DNA of 64,000 nt, taken from NCBI GenBank assembly GCA_965660165.1, contig CBFHYU010000001.1, forward strand, positions 186,001 through 250,000, in the 5' to 3' direction. The translations under genes and the position numbers were made by a program. Under the pieces are notes generated by a model. It made no database searches. It worked only from the letters and a program-made list of their open reading frames with translations, and was not told where the DNA came from. Source of the stretch: WTJO01 sp965660165. GTDB taxonomy: Bacteria; Pseudomonadota; Alphaproteobacteria; Puniceispirillales; Puniceispirillaceae. Shown here one piece after another: positions 1 to 8,760 of this stretch (position 1 is its first letter; every line of letters starts with the position of its first letter).

Positions 1-824
1 CATCTACTGTGTCAGCCTGTATTGCGACCTTCTTCAAAATTAAGGGGGTGAATTATTCACTATCATCTGCCTGTTCAACTTCAGCGCATTGTATCACCGC
101 AGGCGTTGATGCGATTCGATATGGCATGCAGGATGTTGTATTTGCAGGCGGAGGTGAAGAACTTCATTGGACATTGTCGGTGCTATTTGATGCAATGGGG
201 GCAATGTCATCACAATATAATGATACACCACAAAAAGCCTCACGCGCGTATGATGCACACCGAGATGGGTTTGTGATAGCGGGCGGCGGCGGTATGGTCG
301 TGCTTGAAGATTATGAACGGGCAAAAGCAAGAGGCGCAAAAATCTATGCAGAAATTGTAGGCTATGGCGCAAATTCTGACGGTTATGACATGGTAGCACC
401 ATCTGGTGAAGGTGCTGTTAGATGTATGAAGCTTGCACTTGATGGCTTTACAGCCCCGCTTGAGATGCCTGTTGACTATATCAATGCACATGGCACATCA
501 ACACCGGTTGGTGATGTCAAAGAACTAGAAGCTGTGCGCGAGGTATTTTCACCAAAAGGCTATTTGCCTGTTGTCACCTCAACTAAATCACTAACTGGCC
601 ATTCTCTTGGTGCAACAGGTGTTCAAGAAGCTATTTATACCTTGCTTATGATGCAGCATAAATTCATTGCGGCGTCAGCCAATATTGAAACTCCAGACCC
701 CGCTATCGGCGATATTCCGATCCCGCAAACGCGTATGGATAATACAACTATCAATCTGGCGCTATCAAATTCATTCGGGTTTGGCGGCACAAACGCCACC
801 CTTGCGCTGGCACGAGTTGAATAG
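1..824 (+). CDS. fabB: Beta-ketoacyl-ACP synthase I (FabB), 3' part
   Basis: Condenses acyl-ACP with malonyl-ACP in cytoplasmic type II fatty-acid synthesis. The reading frame runs in from the window edge (codons start at base 3), so about 273 C-terminal residues of a roughly 405-residue protein are visible and some 130 are missing. The active-site cysteine lies in SSACSTSAHC (22nd residue counted from the GTG at base 9). The two catalytic histidines lie in NAHGTSTPVGD and LTGHSLGATG, with the conserved lysine five residues before the second. The C-terminal NSFGFGGTNA motif is typical of the family. fabI follows after 15 bases, matching the alphaproteobacterial fabA-fabB-fabI arrangement, so fabA is probably just outside. 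FabF is less likely because FAGGGEELHWT is FabB-like. Confidence 0.95.
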   Translation, partial: STVSACIATFFKIKGVNYSLSSACSTSAHCITAGVDAIRYGMQDVVFAGGGEELHWTLSVLFDAMGAMSSQYNDTPQKASRAYDAHRDGFVIAGGGGMVVLEDYERAKARGAKIYAEIVGYGANSDGYDMVAPSGEGAVRCMKLALDGFTAPLEMPVDYINAHGTSTPVGDVKELEAVREVFSPKGYLPVVTSTKSLTGHSLGATGVQEAIYTLLMMQHKFIAASANIETPDPAIGDIPIPQTRMDNTTINLALSNSFGFGGTNATLALARVE

Positions 825-839
825 TCAGGATATCATAAT

Positions 840-1628
840 ATGGGTATTTTGAGCGGCAAAAACGGCCTGATTATGGGGGTTGCTAACGAGAAGTCAGCAG
901 CGTGGGGCATTGCAAAAGAAGCAGCAAATCAAGGCGCAGAACTAGCCTTTACCTATCAGATAGATGGGTTTCGCAAACGTCTTGAGCCGCTTGCGAGCAG
1001 TATTGGCTCATCCCATTTAATCGAATGTGATGTTGCCTCGCATGATAGTATAACAGCGGCATTTTCCCAGATTGCCTCATTTTGGGATAGGCTTGATTTT
1101 GTGGTGCATGCGATTGGGTTTTCAGACAAGTCAGAGCTGAAAGGCGCCTATCTTGATACTAGCCGCGAGAATTTTAAACAAACGTTGCTTATTTCTGCCT
1201 TTTCTTTCACTGAAGTGGCACAGGCGGCACGTCCGCTTATGACACAAGGCGGCTCATTATTGACATTATCCTATCTAGGCGGAGTGAGAACGACCCCGAA
1301 TTATAATGTTATGGGTGTTGCCAAAGCTGCACTTGAAGCATCAACACGCTATCTAGCTGTCGATCTTGGCAGAGATAATATCAGGGTAAATACCTTGTCT
1401 GCTGGCCCGATGCGCACCCTTGCAGGGGCAGCGATCTCAGGCGCGCGCCATATTTTCAGACATTCAGAACAGCAGGCACCGCTAAAACGAAATCCTGATA
1501 TTTATGAAGTAGGAAAAGCAGCTGCTTATCTGTTGTCTGATCTATCAAGCGGTGTAACTGGCGAGCTTCATTATGTTGATGGCGGCTATCATCATGTTGG
1601 CGTGCCGCAAGAACTTTCCGAAGAATAA
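840..1628 (+). CDS. fabI: Enoyl-ACP reductase (NADH), FabI
   Basis: Catalyses the last reduction of each fatty-acid elongation cycle, using NAD(P)H. The 262-residue length is normal for FabI. It is a short-chain dehydrogenase fold: the nucleotide-binding stretch GLIMGVANEKSAAWGIA sits at residues 9-25. The FabI catalytic set is Tyr145, Tyr155 and Lys162 in SYLGGVRTTPNYNVMGVAK. The C-terminal LSSGVTGELHYVDGGYH block is also family-typical. The ATG at 840 has a CAGGA ribosome-binding sequence about ten bases upstream and lies 15 bases after fabB, so the two are co-transcribed. A hairpin terminator starts directly after the stop codon. This enzyme class is the target of triclosan-type inhibitors. 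Confidence 0.96.
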   Translation: MGILSGKNGLIMGVANEKSAAWGIAKEAANQGAELAFTYQIDGFRKRLEPLASSIGSSHLIECDVASHDSITAAFSQIASFWDRLDFVVHAIGFSDKSELKGAYLDTSRENFKQTLLISAFSFTEVAQAARPLMTQGGSLLTLSYLGGVRTTPNYNVMGVAKAALEASTRYLAVDLGRDNIRVNTLSAGPMRTLAGAAISGARHIFRHSEQQAPLKRNPDIYEVGKAAAYLLSDLSSGVTGELHYVDGGYHHVGVPQELSEE

Positions 1629-1658
1629 AAAAGCTGGCGAACATGCCGCCAGCTTTTT
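1629..1658 (+). terminator. Intrinsic terminator after fabI, probably bidirectional
   Basis: An 11-bp perfect stem (1629-1639 with 1647-1657, sequence AAAAGCTGGCG and its complement) closes a 7-base loop and is followed by T residues. The left arm is preceded by A residues, so it can also act on the opposite strand, ending the pnp transcript whose stop codon is at 1695. Read directly from the sequence. Confidence 0.88.
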
Positions 1659-1694
1659 ATATATTGCCAGAATTTGTAACCTTGCGGGATGGCG

Positions 1695-3797
1695 CTAGGC
1701 TTCAGTTTCCAAATCTTCGCCTGTTTCCTGATCTACACGCTTCATTGACAGCTTCACCTTATTGCCGTCAAATCCAATAACTTTGACCTTAACCATATCC
1801 CCTTCAGAACAAACATCAGTGGTTTTTGCCACACGCTCATTCTTCATTTCAGAAATATGCACAAGCCCATCACGTGCGCCCAAGAAATTCACAAAGGCAC
1901 CAAAATCAACTGTCTTGACAACTTTGCCTGTATAAATCACGCCTAATTCAGGCTCTGCGGTAATATCACGGATACGGGCAAGCGCTGCATCAGACGAGCT
2001 TTGTGTCACGGCTGCTACTGATACACTGCCATCATCTTCAATATCGATTTTCGCACCAGTTTGCTCGACAATCTCTCTGATCATCTTGCCGCCTGGTCCA
2101 ATAACTTCCCTGATTTTATCTACAGGAATTTTGATGGTGGTGATTTTAGGCGCTGTCTCAGCCAATACATCACGCGCAGAGGTGAGCGCTTTGGACATCT
2201 CGCCCAAAATATGCAACCTGCCATCACGTGCCTGTGCTAGTGCAGTGTCCATAATCTCATGGGTGATAGACGTGATTTTAATATCCATCTGCAAAGAGGT
2301 AATACCTGCTTCTGTACCTGCCACTTTGAAATCCATATCACCAAGATGATCTTCATCACCTAGAATATCTGACAATACAGCAAATTCGTCACCTTCTTTG
2401 ATAAGCCCCATTGCAATACCAGCCACTGGCCGCGCCAATGGCACGCCAGCATCCATCATCGCTAATGATGTGCCGCATACTGTAGCCATAGAGGATGAGC
2501 CATTTGATTCGGTAATGTCTGATACAATGCGGATGGTATAAGGAAACTCATCTTTTGATGGCAAAAGCGGATTTATCGCGCGCCATGCAAGCTTACCATG
2601 ACCAATTTCACGTCTGCCAGGTGAGCCAACACGCCCTGCTTCGCCCACAGAAAAAGGCGGGAAATTATAATGAAGCATGAAGCGTGAACGATATTCACCA
2701 TCAAGCGCATCAATAATTTGTTCATCCTGACCTGTGCCTAATGTTGCCACCACAAGCGCCTGTGTTTCGCCTCTGGTAAATAGGGCAGAACCATGCGTGC
2801 GCGGAAGAAAGCCAACCTCTGAGACAATAGGACGAACTGTCTTGGTATCTCGGCCATCAATGCGCTGGCCTGTTTTCAAAATGGATGACCGCACAATATC
2901 TGCTTCCATTTCTTTCATCACACTACCAACAAGCACCTGATCTGCATCATCACCAGCAATCTCACTGGCTTCGTCTTTGACAACCCCAACAGCTGCCTGA
3001 CGTTCAGTCTTGTCAGCAATCGCATATGCGCTGGTCATTTTTTTGTTTAATTTAGCCAGTGTTTTGCGCAAGCTTGCTGCTTCTTCTGCTTCTTGCGGGA
3101 TGTCTCTTGGCTCTTTGGCAGCTGTTTCAGCAAGCTCGATAATGGCGTCAATTGCGGTCTGCATCTGCTCATGGCCGAATTTCACAGCCCCTAGCATCAC
3201 CTCTTCAGACAGCTCGCTAGCTTCTGATTCGACCATTAGCACACCTTCTTTTGTGCCTGCTACAACCAGATCAAGCCCTGAGCTTTCCATCTCTGCCAAG
3301 GTTGGGTTTAGCACATAGCCGCCCTCTATAAAGGCTACTCTTGCAGCGCCAATCGGGCCAAAGAATGGTACACCTGAAAGTGTCAAAGCCGCCGAAGCGC
3401 CAACAAGTGCAACAATATCAGGATTATTTTCCATATCATGTGACAGCACGGTACAAATTACCTGTGTTTCACATTTGAAGCTTTTTGGAAATAATGGTCT
3501 GATAGGTCTGTCAATCAGACGGCAAACCAGCGTTTCATTTTCAGAAGGACGACCTTCACGCTTAAAAAAGCCACCTGGAATTTTACCAGCGGCAAAGGTT
3601 TTTTCCTGATAATTTACAGTTAGCGGAAAGAAATCCTGGCCTGGCTTTGCTGATTTAGCGGCAACCACTGTACATAATACCGTTGTCTCACCCATAGACG
3701 CCATCACCGCGCCATCTGCTTGACGCGCGACTTTGCCTGTTTCAAGTGTCAGCGTCTTACCGCCCCAGTCAATTTCTTTTCGGAAAATATTGAACAT
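1695..3797 (-). CDS. pnp: Polyribonucleotide nucleotidyltransferase (PNPase)
   Basis: 3'-5' phosphorolytic exoribonuclease and degradosome component. At 700 residues it has the usual length. It holds two RNase PH-like core domains (about residues 10-230 and 310-540) with an all-helical linker between them. A KH domain follows with the GPGGKMIREI loop (about 555-610), then an S1 domain beginning near GVIYTGKVVKTVDFGAFVNF (about 620-690). The ATG at 3797 gives the conserved N-terminus MFNIFRKEIDWGGK. It is the last gene of the rimP-to-pnp block. In many bacteria pnp autoregulates through RNase III cutting of a leader stem; here a 450-base spacer with hairpins separates it from rpsO. Confidence 0.97.
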   Translation of the reverse strand: MFNIFRKEIDWGGKTLTLETGKVARQADGAVMASMGETTVLCTVVAAKSAKPGQDFFPLTVNYQEKTFAAGKIPGGFFKREGRPSENETLVCRLIDRPIRPLFPKSFKCETQVICTVLSHDMENNPDIVALVGASAALTLSGVPFFGPIGAARVAFIEGGYVLNPTLAEMESSGLDLVVAGTKEGVLMVESEASELSEEVMLGAVKFGHEQMQTAIDAIIELAETAAKEPRDIPQEAEEAASLRKTLAKLNKKMTSAYAIADKTERQAAVGVVKDEASEIAGDDADQVLVGSVMKEMEADIVRSSILKTGQRIDGRDTKTVRPIVSEVGFLPRTHGSALFTRGETQALVVATLGTGQDEQIIDALDGEYRSRFMLHYNFPPFSVGEAGRVGSPGRREIGHGKLAWRAINPLLPSKDEFPYTIRIVSDITESNGSSSMATVCGTSLAMMDAGVPLARPVAGIAMGLIKEGDEFAVLSDILGDEDHLGDMDFKVAGTEAGITSLQMDIKITSITHEIMDTALAQARDGRLHILGEMSKALTSARDVLAETAPKITTIKIPVDKIREVIGPGGKMIREIVEQTGAKIDIEDDGSVSVAAVTQSSSDAALARIRDITAEPELGVIYTGKVVKTVDFGAFVNFLGARDGLVHISEMKNERVAKTTDVCSEGDMVKVKVIGFDGNKVKLSMKRVDQETGEDLETEA

Positions 3798-4247
3798 CTT
3801 TATATCTCTATCTTTCTTATCTTGTCATCTTCTTGCAACTATGCCCACAACCAGCAGACCGTCTGCTTGCTATGCATCATATAAAACCATTATGTGATTG
3901 TGATGAAGAACGTTCTTGTGTTGAGGCTGTAGTTATTAGCCTGTGTGACGCTGTGGCTAATCCTGTTGCTTGAGCGCTTAGAATTTTGTCTGCCAATCAC
4001 GTATCATCTGTTTTCGTGAACGTTTTTCTTGTGAAGCAATCTTCTGTCTAATCTGCTTCTATCCCTGCCATTTTCTTCCTGTAAGGCAGTGTTAATCCTA
4101 TCTCATTTTTTACGTTTTAGTATGATGATAGTTCTATCGCATGTGATGGGGTTAATTGCAAGCAACAATCAGTATTTAGACCATGCCGAAGCATGCCAGC
4201 AACTAAGCCGCTGGCATGAATATATTGTGATTTTTGATGGAAAACGC
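3798..4247 (-). other. Non-coding rpsO-pnp spacer (450 bases)
   Basis: This is the longest spacer in the window. I find no credible coding frame on either strand and no tRNA. Apart from the hairpins at 4182-4218, it holds a 12-base perfect palindrome AAGAACGTTCTT (3907-3918) and an inverted repeat AGCAGAC-C-GTCTGCT (3853-3867) near the pnp start. In E. coli the rpsO-pnp spacer carries a pnp promoter, the rpsO terminator and the RNase III site for pnp autoregulation. A similar role here is inference. I could not assign a confident promoter. Confidence 0.5.
4182..4218 (-). promoter_or_regulatory. Two mutually exclusive hairpins downstream of rpsO
   Basis: On the minus-strand RNA a 9-bp stem (CATGCCAGC with GCTGGCATG; 4210-4218 with 4192-4200) competes with a second stem, CATGC-TTCG-GCATG (4191-4195 with 4182-4186). 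The second is closed by an extra-stable cUUCGg tetraloop. The two share bases 4192-4195, so only one can form fully. No U-run follows, so this is not a standard intrinsic terminator. The position, 30 bases after rpsO, suggests a processing or mRNA-stability element. The structures are read from the sequence; the role is inferred. Confidence 0.55.
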
Positions 4248-4517
4248 CTAACGACGTAGCCCTAATTTTGCAATCAGGTCACGATATGCCTGATCATCGC
4301 GGCGCTTAATATAATCTAGCAAATGGCGGCGTTGACCAACCATCTTTAATAGACCACGACGTGATGCAAAATCTTTTTTATGTGTTTTCATATGCTCTGT
4401 CAGATATAGAATTCTATCTGTCAGAATAGCTACCTGAACCGCTGGCGATCCTGAATCTGCATCAGAATCACCAAATTCTTTAATAAGTTCAGCTTTGCGC
4501 TCTTTTGTAATCGACAT
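4248..4517 (-). CDS. rpsO: 30S ribosomal protein S15
   Basis: Binds 16S rRNA helix 22 early in assembly of the 30S platform. The protein has the family length (89 residues) and the S15 signature LTEHMKTHKKDFASRRGLLKMVGQRR, ending YRDLIAKLGLRR. I place the start at ATG 4517 rather than the GTG one codon upstream (4520), because AAGGAG lies six bases before this ATG and the product then begins MSIT as in relatives. It lies between truB and pnp, the usual bacterial order. Confidence 0.96.
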   Translation of the reverse strand: MSITKERKAELIKEFGDSDADSGSPAVQVAILTDRILYLTEHMKTHKKDFASRRGLLKMVGQRRHLLDYIKRRDDQAYRDLIAKLGLRR

Positions 4518-4568
4518 CACCGTCTCCTTTAATATAGTCAGCCTTTGCCTTGAACAGACACTAGCTGG

Positions 4569-5546
4569 TTAGAGATTAAACACACGCCTCGGGGTGATAT
4601 GCTGGCCTGTCTGCTGAACAATGGCTATGGGGATATCACCAAGATAGGCCACCATAATGCCAGCTTCTGACACATTATTTGGCACATCATCAGGCCAGTC
4701 TATTGGCTGGCCATATTTGAGGCTTTGTGCTTGTCTGTCTGTTAGGGCTAGTGCCGGGATGTCGTCCAGCACAGTCTTCACATCCAGTAACGCTGTTTGC
4801 GCCGCGGCATTATCTGCCAATTCTGTCAAAAAATCCAGCGAAATCGACTGTTCATGCGAAAAACGGCCAACAGATATTCTTTCAAGCCGTGTTACATGCG
4901 CTGCACTGTCAAGCGCGCGCCCCAAATCACGCGCAAGCGAGCGAATATATGCCCCTTTGCCGCAATGCACATGAAATGACGCTGAATGGCTGTCACATGC
5001 CAATAATGAAAGCTCATAGATCATAATTTGGCGAGGCGCCAATTCTGGCAAAGAGGCAATATCTGCCTCAGAAGCCGCTATATCTGGTGATTGTTTGTCA
5101 CGCTGGCGCGCCATGGCATAGGCTCTTTTGCCCTCAATCTTGACAGCAGAATAGTCAGGGGGCACTTGGGATATGTCACCTATAAAGCGCGGCAAGATAG
5201 CACTAATCTCGTCTTTGCTAGGACGCTTATCTGACCGCCTTGTAATGTTGCCTTCTGTATCATCTGTTTGGGTTTCAGCGCCCCATGCCAATGTGAAGCG
5301 ATAGCGCTTTTCAGCACTCATCACATAGCTAATGGTTTTAGTGGCCTCTCCAAGCGCAATAGGCAGCACACCGCATGCAAGAGGATCAAGCGTGCCTGCA
5401 TGACCTGTTTTCACCCCGCCAAAAATTCTGCGCACCCTGCCCACCGCTTGTGCCGAGGACATGCCAATATCTTTATGCAAGATTATCCAACCATGCGAAG
5501 AAGACGCCTGAGGGTTGTGTTGTTTAGAACTCACACTATCTGCCAA
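4569..5546 (-). CDS. truB: tRNA pseudouridine(55) synthase TruB
   Basis: Forms pseudouridine-55 in the T-loop of tRNAs. It has 325 residues, slightly longer than E. coli TruB. The catalytic aspartate is in GHAGTLDPLACGVLPIALGEAT (about residues 47-68). The VPPDYSAVKIEGKRAYAMAR block and the GKGAYIRSLARDLG block are both family signatures. The N-terminal stretch before GWIILHKDIGMSSAQAV is a short polar extension of about 18 residues. It sits between rbfA and rpsO as in most proteobacteria and is likely co-transcribed with them. Confidence 0.96.
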   Translation of the reverse strand: MADSVSSKQHNPQASSSHGWIILHKDIGMSSAQAVGRVRRIFGGVKTGHAGTLDPLACGVLPIALGEATKTISYVMSAEKRYRFTLAWGAETQTDDTEGNITRRSDKRPSKDEISAILPRFIGDISQVPPDYSAVKIEGKRAYAMARQRDKQSPDIAASEADIASLPELAPRQIMIYELSLLACDSHSASFHVHCGKGAYIRSLARDLGRALDSAAHVTRLERISVGRFSHEQSISLDFLTELADNAAAQTALLDVKTVLDDIPALALTDRQAQSLKYGQPIDWPDDVPNNVSEAGIMVAYLGDIPIAIVQQTGQHITPRRVFNL

Positions 5547-5601
5547 TCTGTAAGGTTCAATTCAGCCCGTACCGCCATAGCGTTCGGCCAGCACGCAACC
5601 A

Positions 5602-5976
5602 TTAGGTTAATTTTGCAAACAGGCTTGCCATATGTTCTGCTGTATCAAAGCCAGTATCTGCTGAAAATTTCAGACGTGGCATGCGCCTAAGATGCATTTT
5701 GGACGCAATCTGATGCTGAAGCAGAGGCGCGGCCTGATTAAGGGCTGGCAGGATGCGGTCTATCTCCTCACCCCCAAGGCTCATCACAAATACTTGTGCA
5801 TTTGACAGATCAGGGCTGACAGATACTTCTGTTACTGTAATTGGCACAGAATCAAGTTCTGCAATATGGGTTTCCTGACGCATCAATAGCGCTGAAAGCT
5901 GATGTCTAAGCTCTTCACCCACACGAAGCTGTCTTTGGCTTGGGCCTGAATGTGACTGTCTTGATTTGCGTGCCAT
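5602..5976 (-). CDS. rbfA: Ribosome-binding factor A
   Basis: Small KH-fold protein needed for late 30S maturation and 16S rRNA 5'-end processing. I start it at ATG 5976 (MARKSRQSHSG, 124 residues), where GCAGGA lies eight bases upstream. An in-frame TTG further up (5994) would add six residues and has no better ribosome-binding site. Recognisable family blocks are QLRVGEELRHQLSALL, ITVTEVSVSPDLSNAQVFVM and the near-C-terminal LRRMPRLKFSAD. It follows infB after 72 bases and precedes truB, the canonical order. Confidence 0.93.
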   Translation of the reverse strand: MARKSRQSHSGPSQRQLRVGEELRHQLSALLMRQETHIAELDSVPITVTEVSVSPDLSNAQVFVMSLGGEEIDRILPALNQAAPLLQHQIASKMHLRRMPRLKFSADTGFDTAEHMASLFAKLT

Positions 5977-6048
5977 TATCGTATCCTGCCGCAATTATCA
6001 GGGCGTTTTAGCCTGTCCAACATCTTCAGACAGACGTTAGCGTTACTA

Positions 6049-8604
6049 TCAATCAAGCGTTCTTGCTACCTGTTTCAGCTCGAAACATTCGATCATATCG
6101 CCTTCCAGAATATCGCTGTAATTTTCAAATGCCATACCACATTCTGCACCTTCACGAACCTCTTTCACTTCATCTTTGAAACGGCGAAGTGTTTTTAGCG
6201 AGCCTTCATGGATCACAATATTATCTCTGAGCAATCTGACTTTACAGCCACGCTTGATAATACCATCTGTCACCATACAGCCAGCAACCTTGCCAGATTT
6301 TGATACAGAAAAGACCTGTCTAATCTCAGCATAGCCGATAAATTCTTCCTGCGTATCTGGGCTTAGCAGACCGCCCATTGCTGATTTCACCTCATCAATC
6401 AATTCATAGATAATGGAATGATAGCGAATTTCGACTCCATCGCGTTTGGCCAAATCCCGGGCTTGCGGAATTGCACGCACATTAAAGCCGATTACCATTG
6501 CCGATGATGCAGCAGCAAGCGAGATATCTGATTCAGAAATAGCGCCAACACCTGCTGTCAGAATCCGCACCTTTACCTGATCTGTACCAAGCTTTTCAAG
6601 GGCTACTCTGATCGCTTCAAGCGATCCATGCACATCTGTTTTAATGACGATTGGCAATTCTTCTGCTTCACCTGCGGCAATCGCAGAAAGCATCTGTTCA
6701 ACCGAACCACGTGCCGCAATCTGTGCTTCTTTTTCGCGGATTCTGCGCGCCCGATATTCAGCGATTTCGCGCGCGCGTGCCTCAGTTTCAACCACGTTAA
6801 AATTATCGCCTGCCATAGGGGTACCATTTAATCCAAGCACTTCAACTGGCTGGCTAGGCCCTGCCAGTTTCAGCTTCTGGCCTCTATCATCTAGCAAGGC
6901 TCTTACCCGCCCATATTCAGCACCTGTTACGAAAATATCGCCAATTTTCAGTGTGCCACGCTGCACTAGAATAGTGGCAACCGAACCACGACCTCGTTCT
7001 ACCTTTGCTTCGATTACAACCCCTTGTGCTTCTCTGTCAGGATTTGCTTTTAATTCAAGCAATTCTGCCTGAAGCATCATAGCTTCTTCAAGCTGAGCTA
7101 GGCCTTGACCTGTATGTGCAGACACATCCACACAAAGCACATCACCACCAAAATCTTCGGTGATAATTTCATGCTGTAGCAAATCACTTCTTACTCGTGA
7201 TGGATCAGAATCTGGCTTATCACATTTATTGACCGCCACAATAATAGGACAGCCTGCGGCTTTGGCATGGTTAATCGCCTCAATTGTTTGCGCTTTCACA
7301 GAATCATCTGCTGCTACTACCAGCACCACAACATCTGTTGTTGTTGCACCACGAGACCGCATTTCGGTAAAGGCTTCATGGCCAGGCGTATCAATAAAGG
7401 TGATGGTATTTCCTGCCTTTGTTTTAATTTGATAGGCGCCAATATGTTGCGTGATGCCGCCAGATTCGCCTGCAGCTACATCTGTTGCCCTAATTGCATC
7501 TAGCAAGCTTGTCTTGCCATGATCAACATGCCCCATCACAGTAACAACAGGTGGGCGCGGCAACATTTTTTCTTCTGGATCAGCTGTTTCGCCCAGACCA
7601 TCTTCAACATCTGATTCTGATACTCGCTGGACTTTATGACCAAATTCAATCGTTACCAGCTCAGCCGTTTCAGCATCAATGGTTTGCGTAGCGGTGGCCA
7701 TAATGCCTAGCTTCATCAATTCTTTCACCACATCAGCAGACCGTTCAGCCATTCTGTTTGCCAGTTCCTGAACAGTAATGGCATCTGGTATCACCACATC
7801 TCTGACCTGTTTGACCTGAGGCGCCTGCTCCTGCATGCGATTTTTTTCACGCTGGCGGCGCACAGATGCAAGTGAACGCTGTCTGCCCTCTGGTTCTGAA
7901 AGTGCCTGAGACACTGTCATCTTGCCTGTTCTGCGGCGTTCACCATCACGGCGCGCGCCTGCTATTCTGCGCGGTACATCTACCTCAACCGCTTTGCGGC
8001 GACCGCGCGGATTTGCCTCTTCACGCACAGGCAGAGGTGCAGTTTCATTGATATCTTTTTGTTTTGCCTTAAAGGCTGCCTGACGGGTGGCATTTTCTGC
8101 GGCTAGCTTTTCAGCTTCGGTCTGGCGCTTTGCTTTTGTCTGTTCTTCAATCTCAAGCAATTCTGCCATTTCAGCACGGCGGCGCTTTTCATGCTCGGTT
8201 AATTCTTCTTCGATAGCTGGCGATTGTAGCTGTTCAGCGTCTGAGGTATCTGCAACCGGCGTTTCAGCTTCCTCTTTTGCCTCTGCTGATGCTTCAGATA
8301 GACCTTTTTGCAATACTTTAATTCGGTTTGCACGTTCTGCTGCGGTCAGCTTGTCATCTGTCTGAGTTGAGGCAGGGGCGGCTGTTGGCTGTGCCAATGG
8401 TGGTGTATCCTGTACCTCAGCCGTCTGTGCCTGAGCAGCCTTAAGCGAGGTACGCTTACGTCTTACTTCAACCTGAACTGTCTTACCACGAGCCGCACCA
8501 ACCGCATTTCCTCGCAATGCAGACTGATCCAGATTTCCGCCGAGCGTAAGCTTGCCAGCACCTGACAGGCTTAGTTTCTTTGGCTTTTGATTTTCTTCAC
8601 TCAT
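6049..8604 (-). CDS. infB: Translation initiation factor IF-2
   Basis: GTPase that places initiator fMet-tRNA on the 30S subunit and promotes subunit joining. It has 851 residues. A low-complexity charged N-terminal half (Ala/Glu/Lys/Arg-rich, about 1-270) is followed by the IF2_N region, the GTPase domain with G1 GHVDHGKTSLLD near residue 356, G3 DTPGHEAF and G4 NKCDKPD, and C-terminal domains II-IV (DVHGSLEAI block). The start at 8604 gives MSEENQKPKKLSLSGAGKL, a typical alphaproteobacterial N-terminus. It belongs to the rimP-nusA-ylxR-infB unit, with a possible extra promoter just upstream. Confidence 0.97.
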   Translation of the reverse strand: MSEENQKPKKLSLSGAGKLTLGGNLDQSALRGNAVGAARGKTVQVEVRRKRTSLKAAQAQTAEVQDTPPLAQPTAAPASTQTDDKLTAAERANRIKVLQKGLSEASAEAKEEAETPVADTSDAEQLQSPAIEEELTEHEKRRRAEMAELLEIEEQTKAKRQTEAEKLAAENATRQAAFKAKQKDINETAPLPVREEANPRGRRKAVEVDVPRRIAGARRDGERRRTGKMTVSQALSEPEGRQRSLASVRRQREKNRMQEQAPQVKQVRDVVIPDAITVQELANRMAERSADVVKELMKLGIMATATQTIDAETAELVTIEFGHKVQRVSESDVEDGLGETADPEEKMLPRPPVVTVMGHVDHGKTSLLDAIRATDVAAGESGGITQHIGAYQIKTKAGNTITFIDTPGHEAFTEMRSRGATTTDVVVLVVAADDSVKAQTIEAINHAKAAGCPIIVAVNKCDKPDSDPSRVRSDLLQHEIITEDFGGDVLCVDVSAHTGQGLAQLEEAMMLQAELLELKANPDREAQGVVIEAKVERGRGSVATILVQRGTLKIGDIFVTGAEYGRVRALLDDRGQKLKLAGPSQPVEVLGLNGTPMAGDNFNVVETEARAREIAEYRARRIREKEAQIAARGSVEQMLSAIAAGEAEELPIVIKTDVHGSLEAIRVALEKLGTDQVKVRILTAGVGAISESDISLAAASSAMVIGFNVRAIPQARDLAKRDGVEIRYHSIIYELIDEVKSAMGGLLSPDTQEEFIGYAEIRQVFSVSKSGKVAGCMVTDGIIKRGCKVRLLRDNIVIHEGSLKTLRRFKDEVKEVREGAECGMAFENYSDILEGDMIECFELKQVARTLD

Positions 8605-8673
8605 GTTCGACCTTTCTTATGTGTGACTAGCATATATCTAGCGAAATACATACTGCACGCAATCTTGTGAGGC

Positions 8674-8702
8674 ATTATAACCTGTTTATCCCAATGATTA
8701 AA
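8674..8702 (-). promoter_or_regulatory. Possible internal promoter upstream of infB
   Basis: On the minus strand a perfect -10 box TATAAT (8674-8679) is preceded after 17 bases by a weak -35 TTTAAT (8697-8702). Transcription would start near 8667, about 60 bases before the infB ATG. The 156-base gap to ylxR is unusual inside this otherwise tight cluster, which supports a separate promoter. Sequence match only. Confidence 0.42.
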
Positions 8703-8760
8703 ACTTAAATCCTGATGTTATGGGCAATTCGTATAAATTTATGCGCATCCAACCCCTCAT

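Noticed and set aside
5268..5690. Open frame of 140 codons spanning the truB-rbfA junction on the plus strand
   Set aside because: Mostly antisense to truB and rbfA, with Cys/His-rich random composition.
6644..7072. Open frame of 142 codons on the plus strand
   Set aside because: Antisense to infB, which is fully conserved; no family resemblance.
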